From an uncultured Bacteroides sp. (GTDB taxonomy: Bacteria > Bacteroidota > Bacteroidia > Bacteroidales > Bacteroidaceae): a stretch of 18,590 nucleotides of DNA. Both the position numbers and the translations under genes were made by a program. This document shows, piece after piece, positions 7,656 to 13,903 of the stretch. The stretch covers positions 1 to 18,590 of the forward strand of contig NZ_CASFWU010000080.1 in NCBI RefSeq assembly GCF_949298305.1. The letters are read 5' to 3'. The stretch's first letter is position 1. Each line of letters opens with the position of its first letter. The notes under the pieces are model-generated. The model searched no databases and had not been told where the DNA came from. It saw only the letters and a list, made by a program, of their open reading frames with translations.

Positions 7656-8774
7656 TTATTCGTAAATCAGTTCCACTTCGTCAATGTAGAGCGTGCTTCC
7701 TACGGCTCCATTGAAAAGGTCTCCCTCGATGCTGGAGGAGAACACAATGCCCAGTTTGTACTTCCCTTGTGCCAGTTTCTGGGTGTCTACGCTCCGGTTC
7801 TCGACTGTTTCAAACGGAATGTAGAATTCCTTCCACGAGTCGGTGGCCACGGCTTCTTCTGCCGGGATGCGTGCCAACTTCACCAGGTGGTCGGAGACGA
7901 AGCGGTTGCTGCCGTCCAGGAACTTCACCTGTTCGTCGGTTTCGTAGAAGATGGCATAGATGTCGAAACGGTCGGTCTTGTCCACCACGTTGTTGCCTTC
8001 CTTATAGACTTCGCCGGGGGTGTATTTGAAGTAGCCTTTCAGTGCCACGGGTATTTTCAGGAACGGATAGCCGATTTGGGTAGCCTTCAGAGCGTCGTTC
8101 AGTGCGTTGCTCATGTCGAAAGTACCGATGAAGATGTTTCCTGCCGCGATGGGCATTCTCATCATGCTGCCGAAGCTGCCGGTGTCTTTGGTCTCCAGGC
8201 GCACACAACTTTGGCTGACGCCGTTGCGGTCGATGCTGGTGGGGTAGTCGCTGGCAGACTGTGCCATCCCCGTCAGCTTGTAGCCCGGATTGCCGCTGGC
8301 CCACTCCAAGGCATACGGGGCGGAGTCGGAGGTGGCTGCCTGAAATTCAAAAAAAATGTCGTAGGTGCTGTTGGCGCTTTTCAGCGCGTCGAAATGGAAG
8401 GTGGTGGGCAACTCTGTCTCAATCAGGATGATGGAGTAGGTGGTTTTCCACTCGCCGTCTTCCGAGGTCACGATGAAATCCCGTGCGGAGCTTGCGCTGA
8501 AGTCGTAGTAGGGCGCTTTGTCACCTGCAACGGCTTGTGCGGGTGCAATGCTTGCTCCTTCGGGAAGGAGGAAGTCCAGCTTCAGACTACTCAGGTCGGT
8601 AGCCCGCGAGATATAGATAGTAACGGTTTTCTCCTCGGCATTGATGCTGGCCAGCTGCACCTCGTCGCCCGTGCAGGCGTCGATGGCCGCTTCGGAGTTC
8701 AGGGCTTCGTCTTGTATGCACGACGCTGCCATGAGGCCAAGCAGCAGGCCGGTTATCAGTTTCATTATTTTCAT
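7656..8774 (-). CDS. PCMD-type surface lipoprotein
   Basis: The 372-residue protein has a lipoprotein signal peptide with the lipobox MAAS-C19. Acidic residues soon after the cysteine (C-I-Q-D-E) resemble Bacteroidota export signals that send lipoproteins to the outer face. Residues about 25-119 form a beta-rich N-terminal domain ending in the DFIVTSEDGEWKTTYSIIL pattern common to DUF5018-like modules. Residues about 122-372 look like the PCMD domain (putative carbohydrate metabolism), including FHFDAL at the start, WASGNPGYKLTG, and a final jelly-roll-like strand LYIDEVELIYE. PCMD proteins are thought to bind glycans, but no catalytic site is visible. The start could also be the Met at residue 4. 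It is the first gene of the unit with the barrel protein. Confidence 0.82.
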   Translation of the reverse strand: MKIMKLITGLLLGLMAASCIQDEALNSEAAIDACTGDEVQLASINAEEKTVTIYISRATDLSSLKLDFLLPEGASIAPAQAVAGDKAPYYDFSASSARDFIVTSEDGEWKTTYSIILIETELPTTFHFDALKSANSTYDIFFEFQAATSDSAPYALEWASGNPGYKLTGMAQSASDYPTSIDRNGVSQSCVRLETKDTGSFGSMMRMPIAAGNIFIGTFDMSNALNDALKATQIGYPFLKIPVALKGYFKYTPGEVYKEGNNVVDKTDRFDIYAIFYETDEQVKFLDGSNRFVSDHLVKLARIPAEEAVATDSWKEFYIPFETVENRSVDTQKLAQGKYKLGIVFSSSIEGDLFNGAVGSTLYIDEVELIYE

Positions 8775-8827
8775 GTTTCTTCTTTTTTAAGTGGTTAGGG
8801 AATAGGTCCGACTTTTCTTTGATGATG

Positions 8828-8835
8828 CAAAAATA
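8828..8835 (-). promoter_or_regulatory. Probable promoter -7 element for the lipoprotein-barrel unit
   Basis: On the minus strand this reads TATTTTTG, a TAnnTTTG match 54 bases before the lipoprotein start codon. No clear -33 TTTG is seen at the expected distance. Confidence 0.5.
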
Positions 8836-8981
8836 CTAAAAAAGTTGGGCTTGGCAGCATCTTTCGGGCGGAGATGATGTGGAATTGTTGCCCAATGTGC
8901 GGGAATCAGGCGGAAAACGGTCATTTCCCAGGCTGAAAGGACGGTTCTTCTCGGCAGAAAGGATGCATCAATCTCTTTTCT

Positions 8982-9065
8982 TTTTTATATCTTAGCGTTT
9001 AAGATGTACATCTTAGCGGCTGCGATGTATATCTTAGCCGTTGCGATGTACATCTTGACCGCTGC
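8982..9065. repeat. 21-bp tandem repeat with palindromic cores
   Basis: Three near-identical 21-bp units begin at 9003, 9024 and 9045 and are preceded by a diverged copy (8982-9002). Each unit starts with the palindrome GATGTACATC or GATGTATATC, followed by TTAGC(C/G)G-like spacer sequence. At the first unit the palindrome extends to 16 bp (9000-9015). The period equals two helical turns, so all the palindromes face the same side of the DNA. Confidence 0.85.
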
Positions 9066-9245
9066 GATATAACTTTTCTCTCATCTTGGCCATTCCTTTC
9101 TGTGGAATAGATACGCCCTTTCTGCCCGATAGCCGACAACTGTCTGCAAGGCTGTCCTGTCGGAGTGTTTGCGGCTTTGATAAGGGGCGCTTGCTTCCCG
9201 TTTTCTTTCCAAATGTCACTCCCTGACGAAATCATCCCCTGAAAA

Positions 9246-9277
9246 TTGGGTAAAGTGGTTGACAGATGCTATCTTTG
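9246..9277 (+). promoter_or_regulatory. Promoter of the desulfidase gene
   Basis: TATCTTTG at 9270-9277 is an exact TAnnTTTG element. A TTG at 9246-9248 lies 21 bases upstream in the -33 position. The start near 9284 gives a leader of about 40 nt before the ATG. Confidence 0.65.
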
Positions 9278-9321
9278 TATCAGTTTTATTTTCGATGAAC
9301 CAACATAGAACCTTATAACGT

Positions 9322-10602
9322 ATGAACGAAACCGAAAGAAAGAAAATCATTGCGCTGGTGAAGCGTGAAGTCGTCCCCGCCATCGGATGTACCGAACCCA
9401 TTGCGGTCGCTCTGTGTGTGGCCAGGGCTGCGGAGATATTGGGCGTGAAACCCGAGAAGATAAGCGTGTGGCTCAGTGCCAACATCCTGAAGAACGCCAT
9501 GGGGGTAGGCATTCCCGGCACGGGGATGATTGGCCTGCCCATCGCGATTGCGCTGGGTGCCCTGGTGGGTAAATCCGCGTATCAGTTGGAAGTCCTGAAG
9601 GACAGTACTCCCAAGGCTGTGGAAGAGGGGAAACGTTTTATTGATGAAAAGCGCATCTCCATTGCTCTGAAACCGGACATTGCGGAGAAACTTTATATAG
9701 AGGTGTGTTGCGAGGCGGGCGGCGAGCAGGCCGTTGCTGTGATAGCGGGCGGACACACGTCATTTGTCTACGAGGCCCGCAACGGGCAGGTGCTGCTGGA
9801 CAAGCAGGCCGTCTCAGGCGAGAACCAGGAAGAGGAGGTGCCGGAACTGACTTTCCGCAAGGTCTACGACTTTGCCATGACCGCTCCGCTGGACGAAATC
9901 CGCTTCATCCTGGAGACTGCCCGCCTGAACAAGGCCGCTGCCGAACAGTCTTTTACGGGCGACTACGGTCACGGTCTCGGCAAGATGCTCCGCGGCAATT
10001 ATGAGCACAAGATTATGGGCGACAGCGTCTTCTCGCACATTCTTTCTTACACGTCGGGTGCCTGCGACGCCCGTATGGCGGGTGCCATGATACCGGTGAT
10101 GAGCAATTCGGGCAGCGGCAACCAGGGCATCTCGGCCACACTGCCGGTGGTGGTCTATGCCGAGGAAAACGGAAAGTCGGAAGAAGAGCTGATACGTGCG
10201 CTGATGTTGAGCCACCTGACGGTGATTTATATCAAGGAGAGTCTGGGACGGCTTTCGGCCTTGTGTGGTTGTGTAGTGGCGGCTACCGGCTCCAGTTGCG
10301 GCATCACCTGGCTGATGGGCGGCACGTACGAGCAGATTACCTATGCCGTGCAGAACATGATAGCCAACCTGACGGGCATGATTTGTGACGGTGCCAAGCC
10401 CAGTTGTGCGCTGAAGGTTACCACAGGTGTGTCCACGGCAGTGCTCTCGGCCATCATGGCGATGGAGAACCGCTGTGTCACTTCAGTAGAGGGCATTATC
10501 GATGAAGATGTAGACCAGAGCATCCGTAATCTGACAAAGATTGGTTCACAGGGAATGAACGAGACGGACAAGCTGGTGCTGGACATTATGACAAGCAAAT
10601 AA
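9322..10602 (+). CDS. cyuA: L-cysteine desulfidase / serine dehydratase alpha-like (UPF0597)
   Basis: The 426-residue protein belongs to the CyuA/UPF0597 family, related to the alpha subunit of Fe-S L-serine dehydratase. Characterised members break L-cysteine into pyruvate, ammonia and sulfide in the cytoplasm. Visible hallmarks are GCTEP (C23) near the N-terminus, NSGSGNQG at 262-269, and the late cysteines C317, C355 and C362, whose 38- and 7-residue spacing fits three ligands of a [4Fe-4S] cluster. C315 is an extra nearby cysteine. Length is normal for the family. The gene stands alone with its own promoter and faces slyD, with a repeat hairpin between the two stop codons. Substrate cannot be proven from sequence: cysteine is most likely, serine or threonine possible. 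The pyruvate or 2-oxobutyrate formed would feed the neighbouring ilv pathway. Confidence 0.85.
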   Translation: MNETERKKIIALVKREVVPAIGCTEPIAVALCVARAAEILGVKPEKISVWLSANILKNAMGVGIPGTGMIGLPIAIALGALVGKSAYQLEVLKDSTPKAVEEGKRFIDEKRISIALKPDIAEKLYIEVCCEAGGEQAVAVIAGGHTSFVYEARNGQVLLDKQAVSGENQEEEVPELTFRKVYDFAMTAPLDEIRFILETARLNKAAAEQSFTGDYGHGLGKMLRGNYEHKIMGDSVFSHILSYTSGACDARMAGAMIPVMSNSGSGNQGISATLPVVVYAEENGKSEEELIRALMLSHLTVIYIKESLGRLSALCGCVVAATGSSCGITWLMGGTYEQITYAVQNMIANLTGMICDGAKPSCALKVTTGVSTAVLSAIMAMENRCVTSVEGIIDEDVDQSIRNLTKIGSQGMNETDKLVLDIMTSK

Positions 10603-10604
10603 TA

Positions 10605-10714
10605 AATGAAGAATGAAGAATGAAGAATTTTCGTTTGATGTGTATCTGCCAAGTAAGGGGACACACCGAAATTCTTCATTCTTCATTCTTCATTCTTCAT
10701 TCTTCATTCTTCAT
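10605..10714. repeat. Inverted heptamer array between cyuA and slyD
   Basis: Three direct copies of a 7-bp unit (ATGAAGA) follow the cyuA stop codon. After a unique stretch (10633-10666), about six inverted copies run to within six bases of the slyD stop codon. The arms (about 10605-10632 with 10667-10694) can pair over about 27 bp, and TGTGT/ACACA in the loop extends the structure. Between two converging genes it could act as a transcription or mRNA 3'-end barrier. Confidence 0.9.
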
Positions 10715-10719
10715 TTCCT

Positions 10720-11307
10720 TTAGTGGCAGCATCCGCCTTCGCATCCGCAGTCGTCACCACATTCGTGGTCGCCGCATCCGCCACCGCAGCTGCCGCATCC
10801 GCCGCCACAACCGCCGCTCATCATGCGGGCTACTTCGGCCAGCTCTTCGTTGGTTGCCGGACGGCTGGTTACCACTTCGCCTACGAAGTTCAGGTCGCAT
10901 CCGGCCAGGGGGTGGTTCATATCCATCACTACCACATCGTCTTTCACTTCCACCACACTGCCGTTGATGCGTTGTCCTTCGGCTGTCATCAGCGGGATAA
11001 TGGCTCCTTCTACGACACGTTCGTTGTCGAATTTCCCGTCTATCAGGAAGATGTTTTTCGGCAGGTCGATGACGTGCTCCTCGTCGTACTCGCCGTAAGC
11101 GTCGGCGGCGCCGATGGTGAAGTCGAATTTGTCTCCCACCTTCAGGCCTGCAAGTTCGCTCTCAAAAGCGTCGAGTGTCATGCCAAGGCCCGAAATGAAT
11201 TGGAACGGGTGTTCTGCGGGAGCTTCTTCTACAAAATCCCTTTCTCCTTCTTCTATCGAGTACAACTTGTAGGCTACGGTGATGTACTTGTTTTCTGCTG
11301 TTTCCAT
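10720..11307 (-). CDS. slyD: SlyD-type FKBP prolyl isomerase with Cys-rich tail
   Basis: The 195-residue cytoplasmic protein is a peptidyl-prolyl cis-trans isomerase and chaperone of the SlyD/FkpB type. The FKBP fold is split around an insert-in-flap domain. Signature blocks are GLGMTLDAFESELAGLKVGDK (about 40-60), DAYGEYDE (69-76) and MDMNHPLAGCDLNF (128-141). Residues about 165-195 are a tail made mainly of Gly, Cys, Asp and His, with nine cysteines and two histidines, ending in CCH. In E. coli a tail of this kind binds nickel and other metals for hydrogenase maturation. Binding here is inferred. The ATG at 11307 was chosen because METAENKYITVAYKLY is the normal start. A longer frame to 11376 would run through the structured leader. 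Confidence 0.9.
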   Translation of the reverse strand: METAENKYITVAYKLYSIEEGERDFVEEAPAEHPFQFISGLGMTLDAFESELAGLKVGDKFDFTIGAADAYGEYDEEHVIDLPKNIFLIDGKFDNERVVEGAIIPLMTAEGQRINGSVVEVKDDVVVMDMNHPLAGCDLNFVGEVVTSRPATNEELAEVARMMSGGCGGGCGSCGGGCGDHECGDDCGCEGGCCH

Positions 11308-11568
11308 TGATATTTCTGTTTTATAGTTAGTATTCTGAATTTCTACTGGGGGAGTTAAGCCCATACTTCGCCCCATGTGAGTCCTGCATCAGCAAAGCTG
11401 TTGGCTTTAACTCCTCCCCGGCAGACCCGGACGGGCGATAATTCCTTTCAGCCCCTTTAACTCCTGCAAGTTCCGGTTTTTCAAGCCTTGAACGAGTCCT
11501 TCTTGGCAGCTTATGCCCCATGTGCCGTTTGCGATGCGTGCGAATGCCTTCGGAAACTTTGGGGTAGG
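11308..11568 (-). promoter_or_regulatory. Long structured 5' leader of slyD with duplicated motifs
   Basis: About 260 nt separate the predicted transcription start from the slyD ATG. On the plus strand, CTTTAACTCC occurs at 11405-11414 and again at 11455-11464, GCCCCATGT at 11370-11378 and 11515-11523, and GAGTCCT at 11379-11385 and 11494-11500. The segment GGGGGAGTTAAGCCC (11348-11362) can pair with either CTTTAACTCC copy, most strongly with 11403-11419, and a CAGC/GCTG hairpin (11390-11400) lies in that loop. The sequence does not match any riboswitch class I can recall. Confidence 0.45.
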
Positions 11569-11574
11569 GCGGCA

Positions 11575-11582
11575 CAAAGATA
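11575..11582 (-). promoter_or_regulatory. Probable promoter -7 element for slyD
   Basis: Read on the minus strand this is TATCTTTG, an exact TAnnTTTG match. A TTTC lies near the -33 position but no clean TTTG. The element predicts a leader of about 260 nt before slyD. Confidence 0.55.
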
Positions 11583-11706
11583 TGATATTATTTGCAATAT
11601 GGAAAGCGCCTTTCTTCCGTTCGGAAAATGAGGGTGATAAAAAATGAGTTTATAGTGCTCTTTCCTTACGATTATTTAGTTATCCTGCATTTTTTTCTTC
11701 ATTTTG

Positions 11707-11737
11707 TTTGGAAATAATAAAAAAGCACTTACCTTTG
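11707..11737 (+). promoter_or_regulatory. Promoter of the ilv operon
   Basis: TTTG (11707-11710), a 19-base spacer, and TACCTTTG (11730-11737) make a full match to the Bacteroidota -33/-7 promoter. It is the best promoter in the window. Transcription should begin near 11744, about 38 bases before the leader peptide. Confidence 0.88.
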
Positions 11738-11781
11738 CGGCATATTAAAAAAACAGAAGAAGATTAAAAGAGATAATTGTT

Positions 11782-11859
11782 ATGAATTTGCATACATCTA
11801 TTATTAACCTGGCAGTCCTGCACATTATTCGCGTCGTGGTCGTGGCATCAAGAGCGTGA
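11782..11859 (+). CDS. ilv operon leader peptide
   Basis: A 25-codon open frame follows the ilv promoter. Of its 25 residues, five are Val (four in a row at 18-21), four are Ile (two pairs at 7-8 and 15-16) and three are Leu (3, 10, 13). That is the composition expected of an attenuation leader that senses charging of tRNA-Val, tRNA-Ile and tRNA-Leu. A purine-rich stretch (AAAAGAGA) lies a few bases before the ATG. The TGA stop codon is the first triplet of the antiterminator strand (11857-11865), so a ribosome reaching the stop would cover that strand. The peptide itself probably has no function. It is too short for routine gene calling. Confidence 0.85.
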   Translation: MNLHTSIINLAVLHIIRVVVVASRA

Positions 11860-11936
11860 GAAAGGTTTGTGTATGTATATTCGTACGTTGATAATGATTT
11901 AGTAAGCCTTTCTCATTCGGATGAGAGAGGCTTTTT
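11857..11936 (+). terminator. Transcription attenuator of the ilv operon
   Basis: The terminator is a 13-bp stem (11904-11916 with 11921-11933, one T-G pair) with a TCGG loop and a run of five Ts (11932-11936). Its left arm contains CCTTTCTCA (11907-11915), which is exactly complementary to TGAGAAAGG (11857-11865) at the end of the leader peptide. Stem 11857-11865/11907-11915 and the terminator therefore exclude each other. Ribosome stalling at the Ile/Val codons would leave the first strand free and favour readthrough into ilvD. Confidence 0.87.
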
Positions 11937-11960
11937 AGTTTTAAAAGCATCAGGAGCGAT

Positions 11961-13760
11961 ATGAAACATCAGTTACGCAGTTCGTTCAGCACGCAGGGGC
12001 GCCGCATGGCGGGAGCACGTGCATTGTGGGTGGCCAATGGCATGAAGCGTGAGCAGATGGGTAAGCCCATTATTGCCATCGTCAATTCGTTTACGCAGTT
12101 TGTTCCGGGGCATGTCCACCTGCACGAGATAGGGCAGTACGTCAAGGAAGAGATTGAAAAACTGGGCTGCTTTGCCGCCGAATTCAATACCATTGCCATC
12201 GACGACGGCATTGCCATGGGTCACGACGGCATGCTTTATTCCCTGCCTTCGCGCGACATCATTGCCGACAGCGTGGAGTACATGGTCAATGCCCACAAGG
12301 CCGATGCCATGGTCTGCATCAGCAATTGCGACAAGATAACGCCGGGCATGCTGATGGCCGCCATGCGTCTGAACATTCCTACCGTCTTCGTTTCGGGCGG
12401 ACCGATGGAGGCCGGCGAGTGGAAAGGGCAGCACCTCGACCTGATTGATGCCATGATTAAGTCGGCCGATACGACGGTGAGCGACGAGGATGTAGCCAAG
12501 ATAGAGCAACATGCCTGCCCCACGTGCGGATGCTGTTCGGGTATGTTTACCGCCAATTCGATGAACTGTCTGAACGAAGCCATCGGACTGGCTCTGCCGG
12601 GTAACGGAACAATTGTGGCTACACACGAGAATCGTCGGAAACTGTTCAAGGACGCTGCCAAACTGATTGTAGAGAACGCTTACAAATACTACGAGGAGGG
12701 CGACGAGAGCGTACTTCCCCGCAGCATCGCCACCCGCCAGGCTTTCCTCAACGCCATGACGCTGGACATCGCCATGGGAGGTTCTACCAATACGGTGCTT
12801 CACCTGCTGGCCGTAGCCCACGAGGCGGGAGCCGACTTCAAGATGGAAGACATCGACATGCTGTCGCGCAAGACGCCTTGTCTGTGTAAGGTTGCTCCGA
12901 ACACGCAGAAATATCACGTGCAGGACGTGAACCGTGCAGGCGGCATCGTAGCCATCATGGCCGAACTGGCTAAAGGAGGACTGGTAGATACCCGTGTGAA
13001 GCGCGTAGACGGCATGACGCTGGCCGAAGAGATTGACCAGTACTGCATCACCAGTCCCAACGTCTGCAAGAAGGCGCAGAAAAAATATGCCAGCGCCCCC
13101 GGCGGCAAGTTCAACCTGAAGCTGGGTTCGCAGGATGCTTATTACAAAGAGTTCGATACTGACCGTGCCAACGGTTGCATCCGCGACTTGGAGCACGCTT
13201 ACAGCAAGGACGGCGGACTGGCCGTACTGAAAGGCAACATTGCCCAGGACGGTTGTGTAGTGAAGACCGCCGGAGTGGACGAAAGCATCTGGAAGTTTAC
13301 CGGTCCTGCCAAGGTGTTTGACTCGCAGGAAGCTGCTTGTGAAGGCATCCTGGACGGTAAAGTACAGAGCGGCGACGTAGTGGTTATCACCCACGAAGGT
13401 CCTAAGGGTGGTCCGGGCATGCAAGAGATGCTTTATCCTACCTCCTACATCAAGTCGCGCCACTTGGGCAAGGAATGTGCCCTTATTACCGACGGACGCT
13501 TCAGTGGCGGTACGTCGGGCCTGAGCATCGGTCACATCTCGCCCGAAGCGGCTGCCGGCGGCAACATCGGCAAGCTGGTGGATGGCGACATCATCGAAAT
13601 AGATATTCCCAACCGCACCATTAACGTGAAGTTGAGCGACGAGGAACTGGCTGCCCGCCCCATGACGCCCGTCACCCGCAACCGCGAAGTGTCCAAGGCG
13701 CTGAAGGCTTACGCCAGTCTGGTAAGCTCGGCAGATAAAGGAGCGGTAAGACTGATATGA
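11961..13760 (+). CDS. ilvD: Dihydroxy-acid dehydratase
   Basis: This Fe-S enzyme dehydrates 2,3-dihydroxy-isovalerate and its methyl homologue to the keto acids that precede Val, Leu and Ile. The 599-residue protein is close to the usual length of about 600. Key blocks are NSFTQFVPGHVHLHE (42-56), DDGIAMGHDGM (81-91), CISNCDKITPGM (119-130, with K125 in the position of the carbamylated Mg ligand), ACPTCGCCSGMFTANSMNC (185-203), and DGRFSGGTSG near 510. C123 and C192 correspond to conserved cluster cysteines. The NSFTQF form without a cysteine at that site matches the E. coli-like [4Fe-4S] type. It is the first gene of the operon, 25 bases after the attenuator. Confidence 0.98.
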   Translation: MKHQLRSSFSTQGRRMAGARALWVANGMKREQMGKPIIAIVNSFTQFVPGHVHLHEIGQYVKEEIEKLGCFAAEFNTIAIDDGIAMGHDGMLYSLPSRDIIADSVEYMVNAHKADAMVCISNCDKITPGMLMAAMRLNIPTVFVSGGPMEAGEWKGQHLDLIDAMIKSADTTVSDEDVAKIEQHACPTCGCCSGMFTANSMNCLNEAIGLALPGNGTIVATHENRRKLFKDAAKLIVENAYKYYEEGDESVLPRSIATRQAFLNAMTLDIAMGGSTNTVLHLLAVAHEAGADFKMEDIDMLSRKTPCLCKVAPNTQKYHVQDVNRAGGIVAIMAELAKGGLVDTRVKRVDGMTLAEEIDQYCITSPNVCKKAQKKYASAPGGKFNLKLGSQDAYYKEFDTDRANGCIRDLEHAYSKDGGLAVLKGNIAQDGCVVKTAGVDESIWKFTGPAKVFDSQEAACEGILDGKVQSGDVVVITHEGPKGGPGMQEMLYPTSYIKSRHLGKECALITDGRFSGGTSGLSIGHISPEAAAGGNIGKLVDGDIIEIDIPNRTINVKLSDEELAARPMTPVTRNREVSKALKAYASLVSSADKGAVRLI

Positions 13761-13763
13761 GAA

Positions 13764-13897
13764 AAATGAAGAATGAAGAACGAAGAATGAAGAATTTTGG
13801 TGGTTCTTCACTAATAAAGAATTTCTTCATTCTTCATTCTTCATTCATCATTCTTCATTAAAAAGTATTCTTAATTCTTCATTCTTAATTCTTCATT
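13764..13897. repeat. Inverted heptamer array between ilvD and ilvB
   Basis: Four direct ATGAAGA-like heptamers (one with C in place of T) end near 13797. A loop of about 20 bases follows, then inverted copies (TTCTTCA type) to about 13858, and a more degenerate inverted set to 13897. The arms can pair over about 30 bp. No T-run follows, so it is unlikely to terminate transcription within the operon. Confidence 0.9.
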
Positions 13898-13903
13898 TTA
13901 AAG

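Larger units (their letters stand above)
8775..9321. other. Divergent intergenic region
   Basis: These 547 bases separate the minus-strand lipoprotein unit from the plus-strand desulfidase gene. They hold the probable minus-strand promoter (8828-8835), a 21-bp repeat array (8982-9065) and the desulfidase promoter (9246-9277). The stretch 9070-9240 has only weak inverted repeats (for example CCGACA/TGTCGG near 9131-9162). No gene is supported here. Short open frames across the repeat are by-products of the 21-bp period. Confidence 0.6.

Noticed and set aside
7557..8798. Plus-strand open frame of 413 codons over the lipoprotein gene
   Set aside because: The minus-strand reading has a lipoprotein signal, a domain structure and proper neighbours. 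The plus reading has none of these.
9003..9065. CRISPR-like 21-bp array
   Set aside because: Units are contiguous and too short, with no unique spacers.
8999..9235. Minus-strand frame encoding heptad repeats (SQRLRYT-like)
   Set aside because: The heptads are a by-product of the 21-bp DNA repeat. The rest of the frame is not protein-like and no start signal is seen.
11327..11575. Minus-strand 82-codon frame upstream of slyD
   Set aside because: It covers the structured leader, has no recognisable features and starts inside the promoter element. It is better explained as an RNA leader.
11973..13811. Long minus-strand open frame (612 codons) opposite ilvD
   Set aside because: It is the antisense shadow of a fully recognisable ilvD. 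The translation has no family features and its start lies in the heptamer array.
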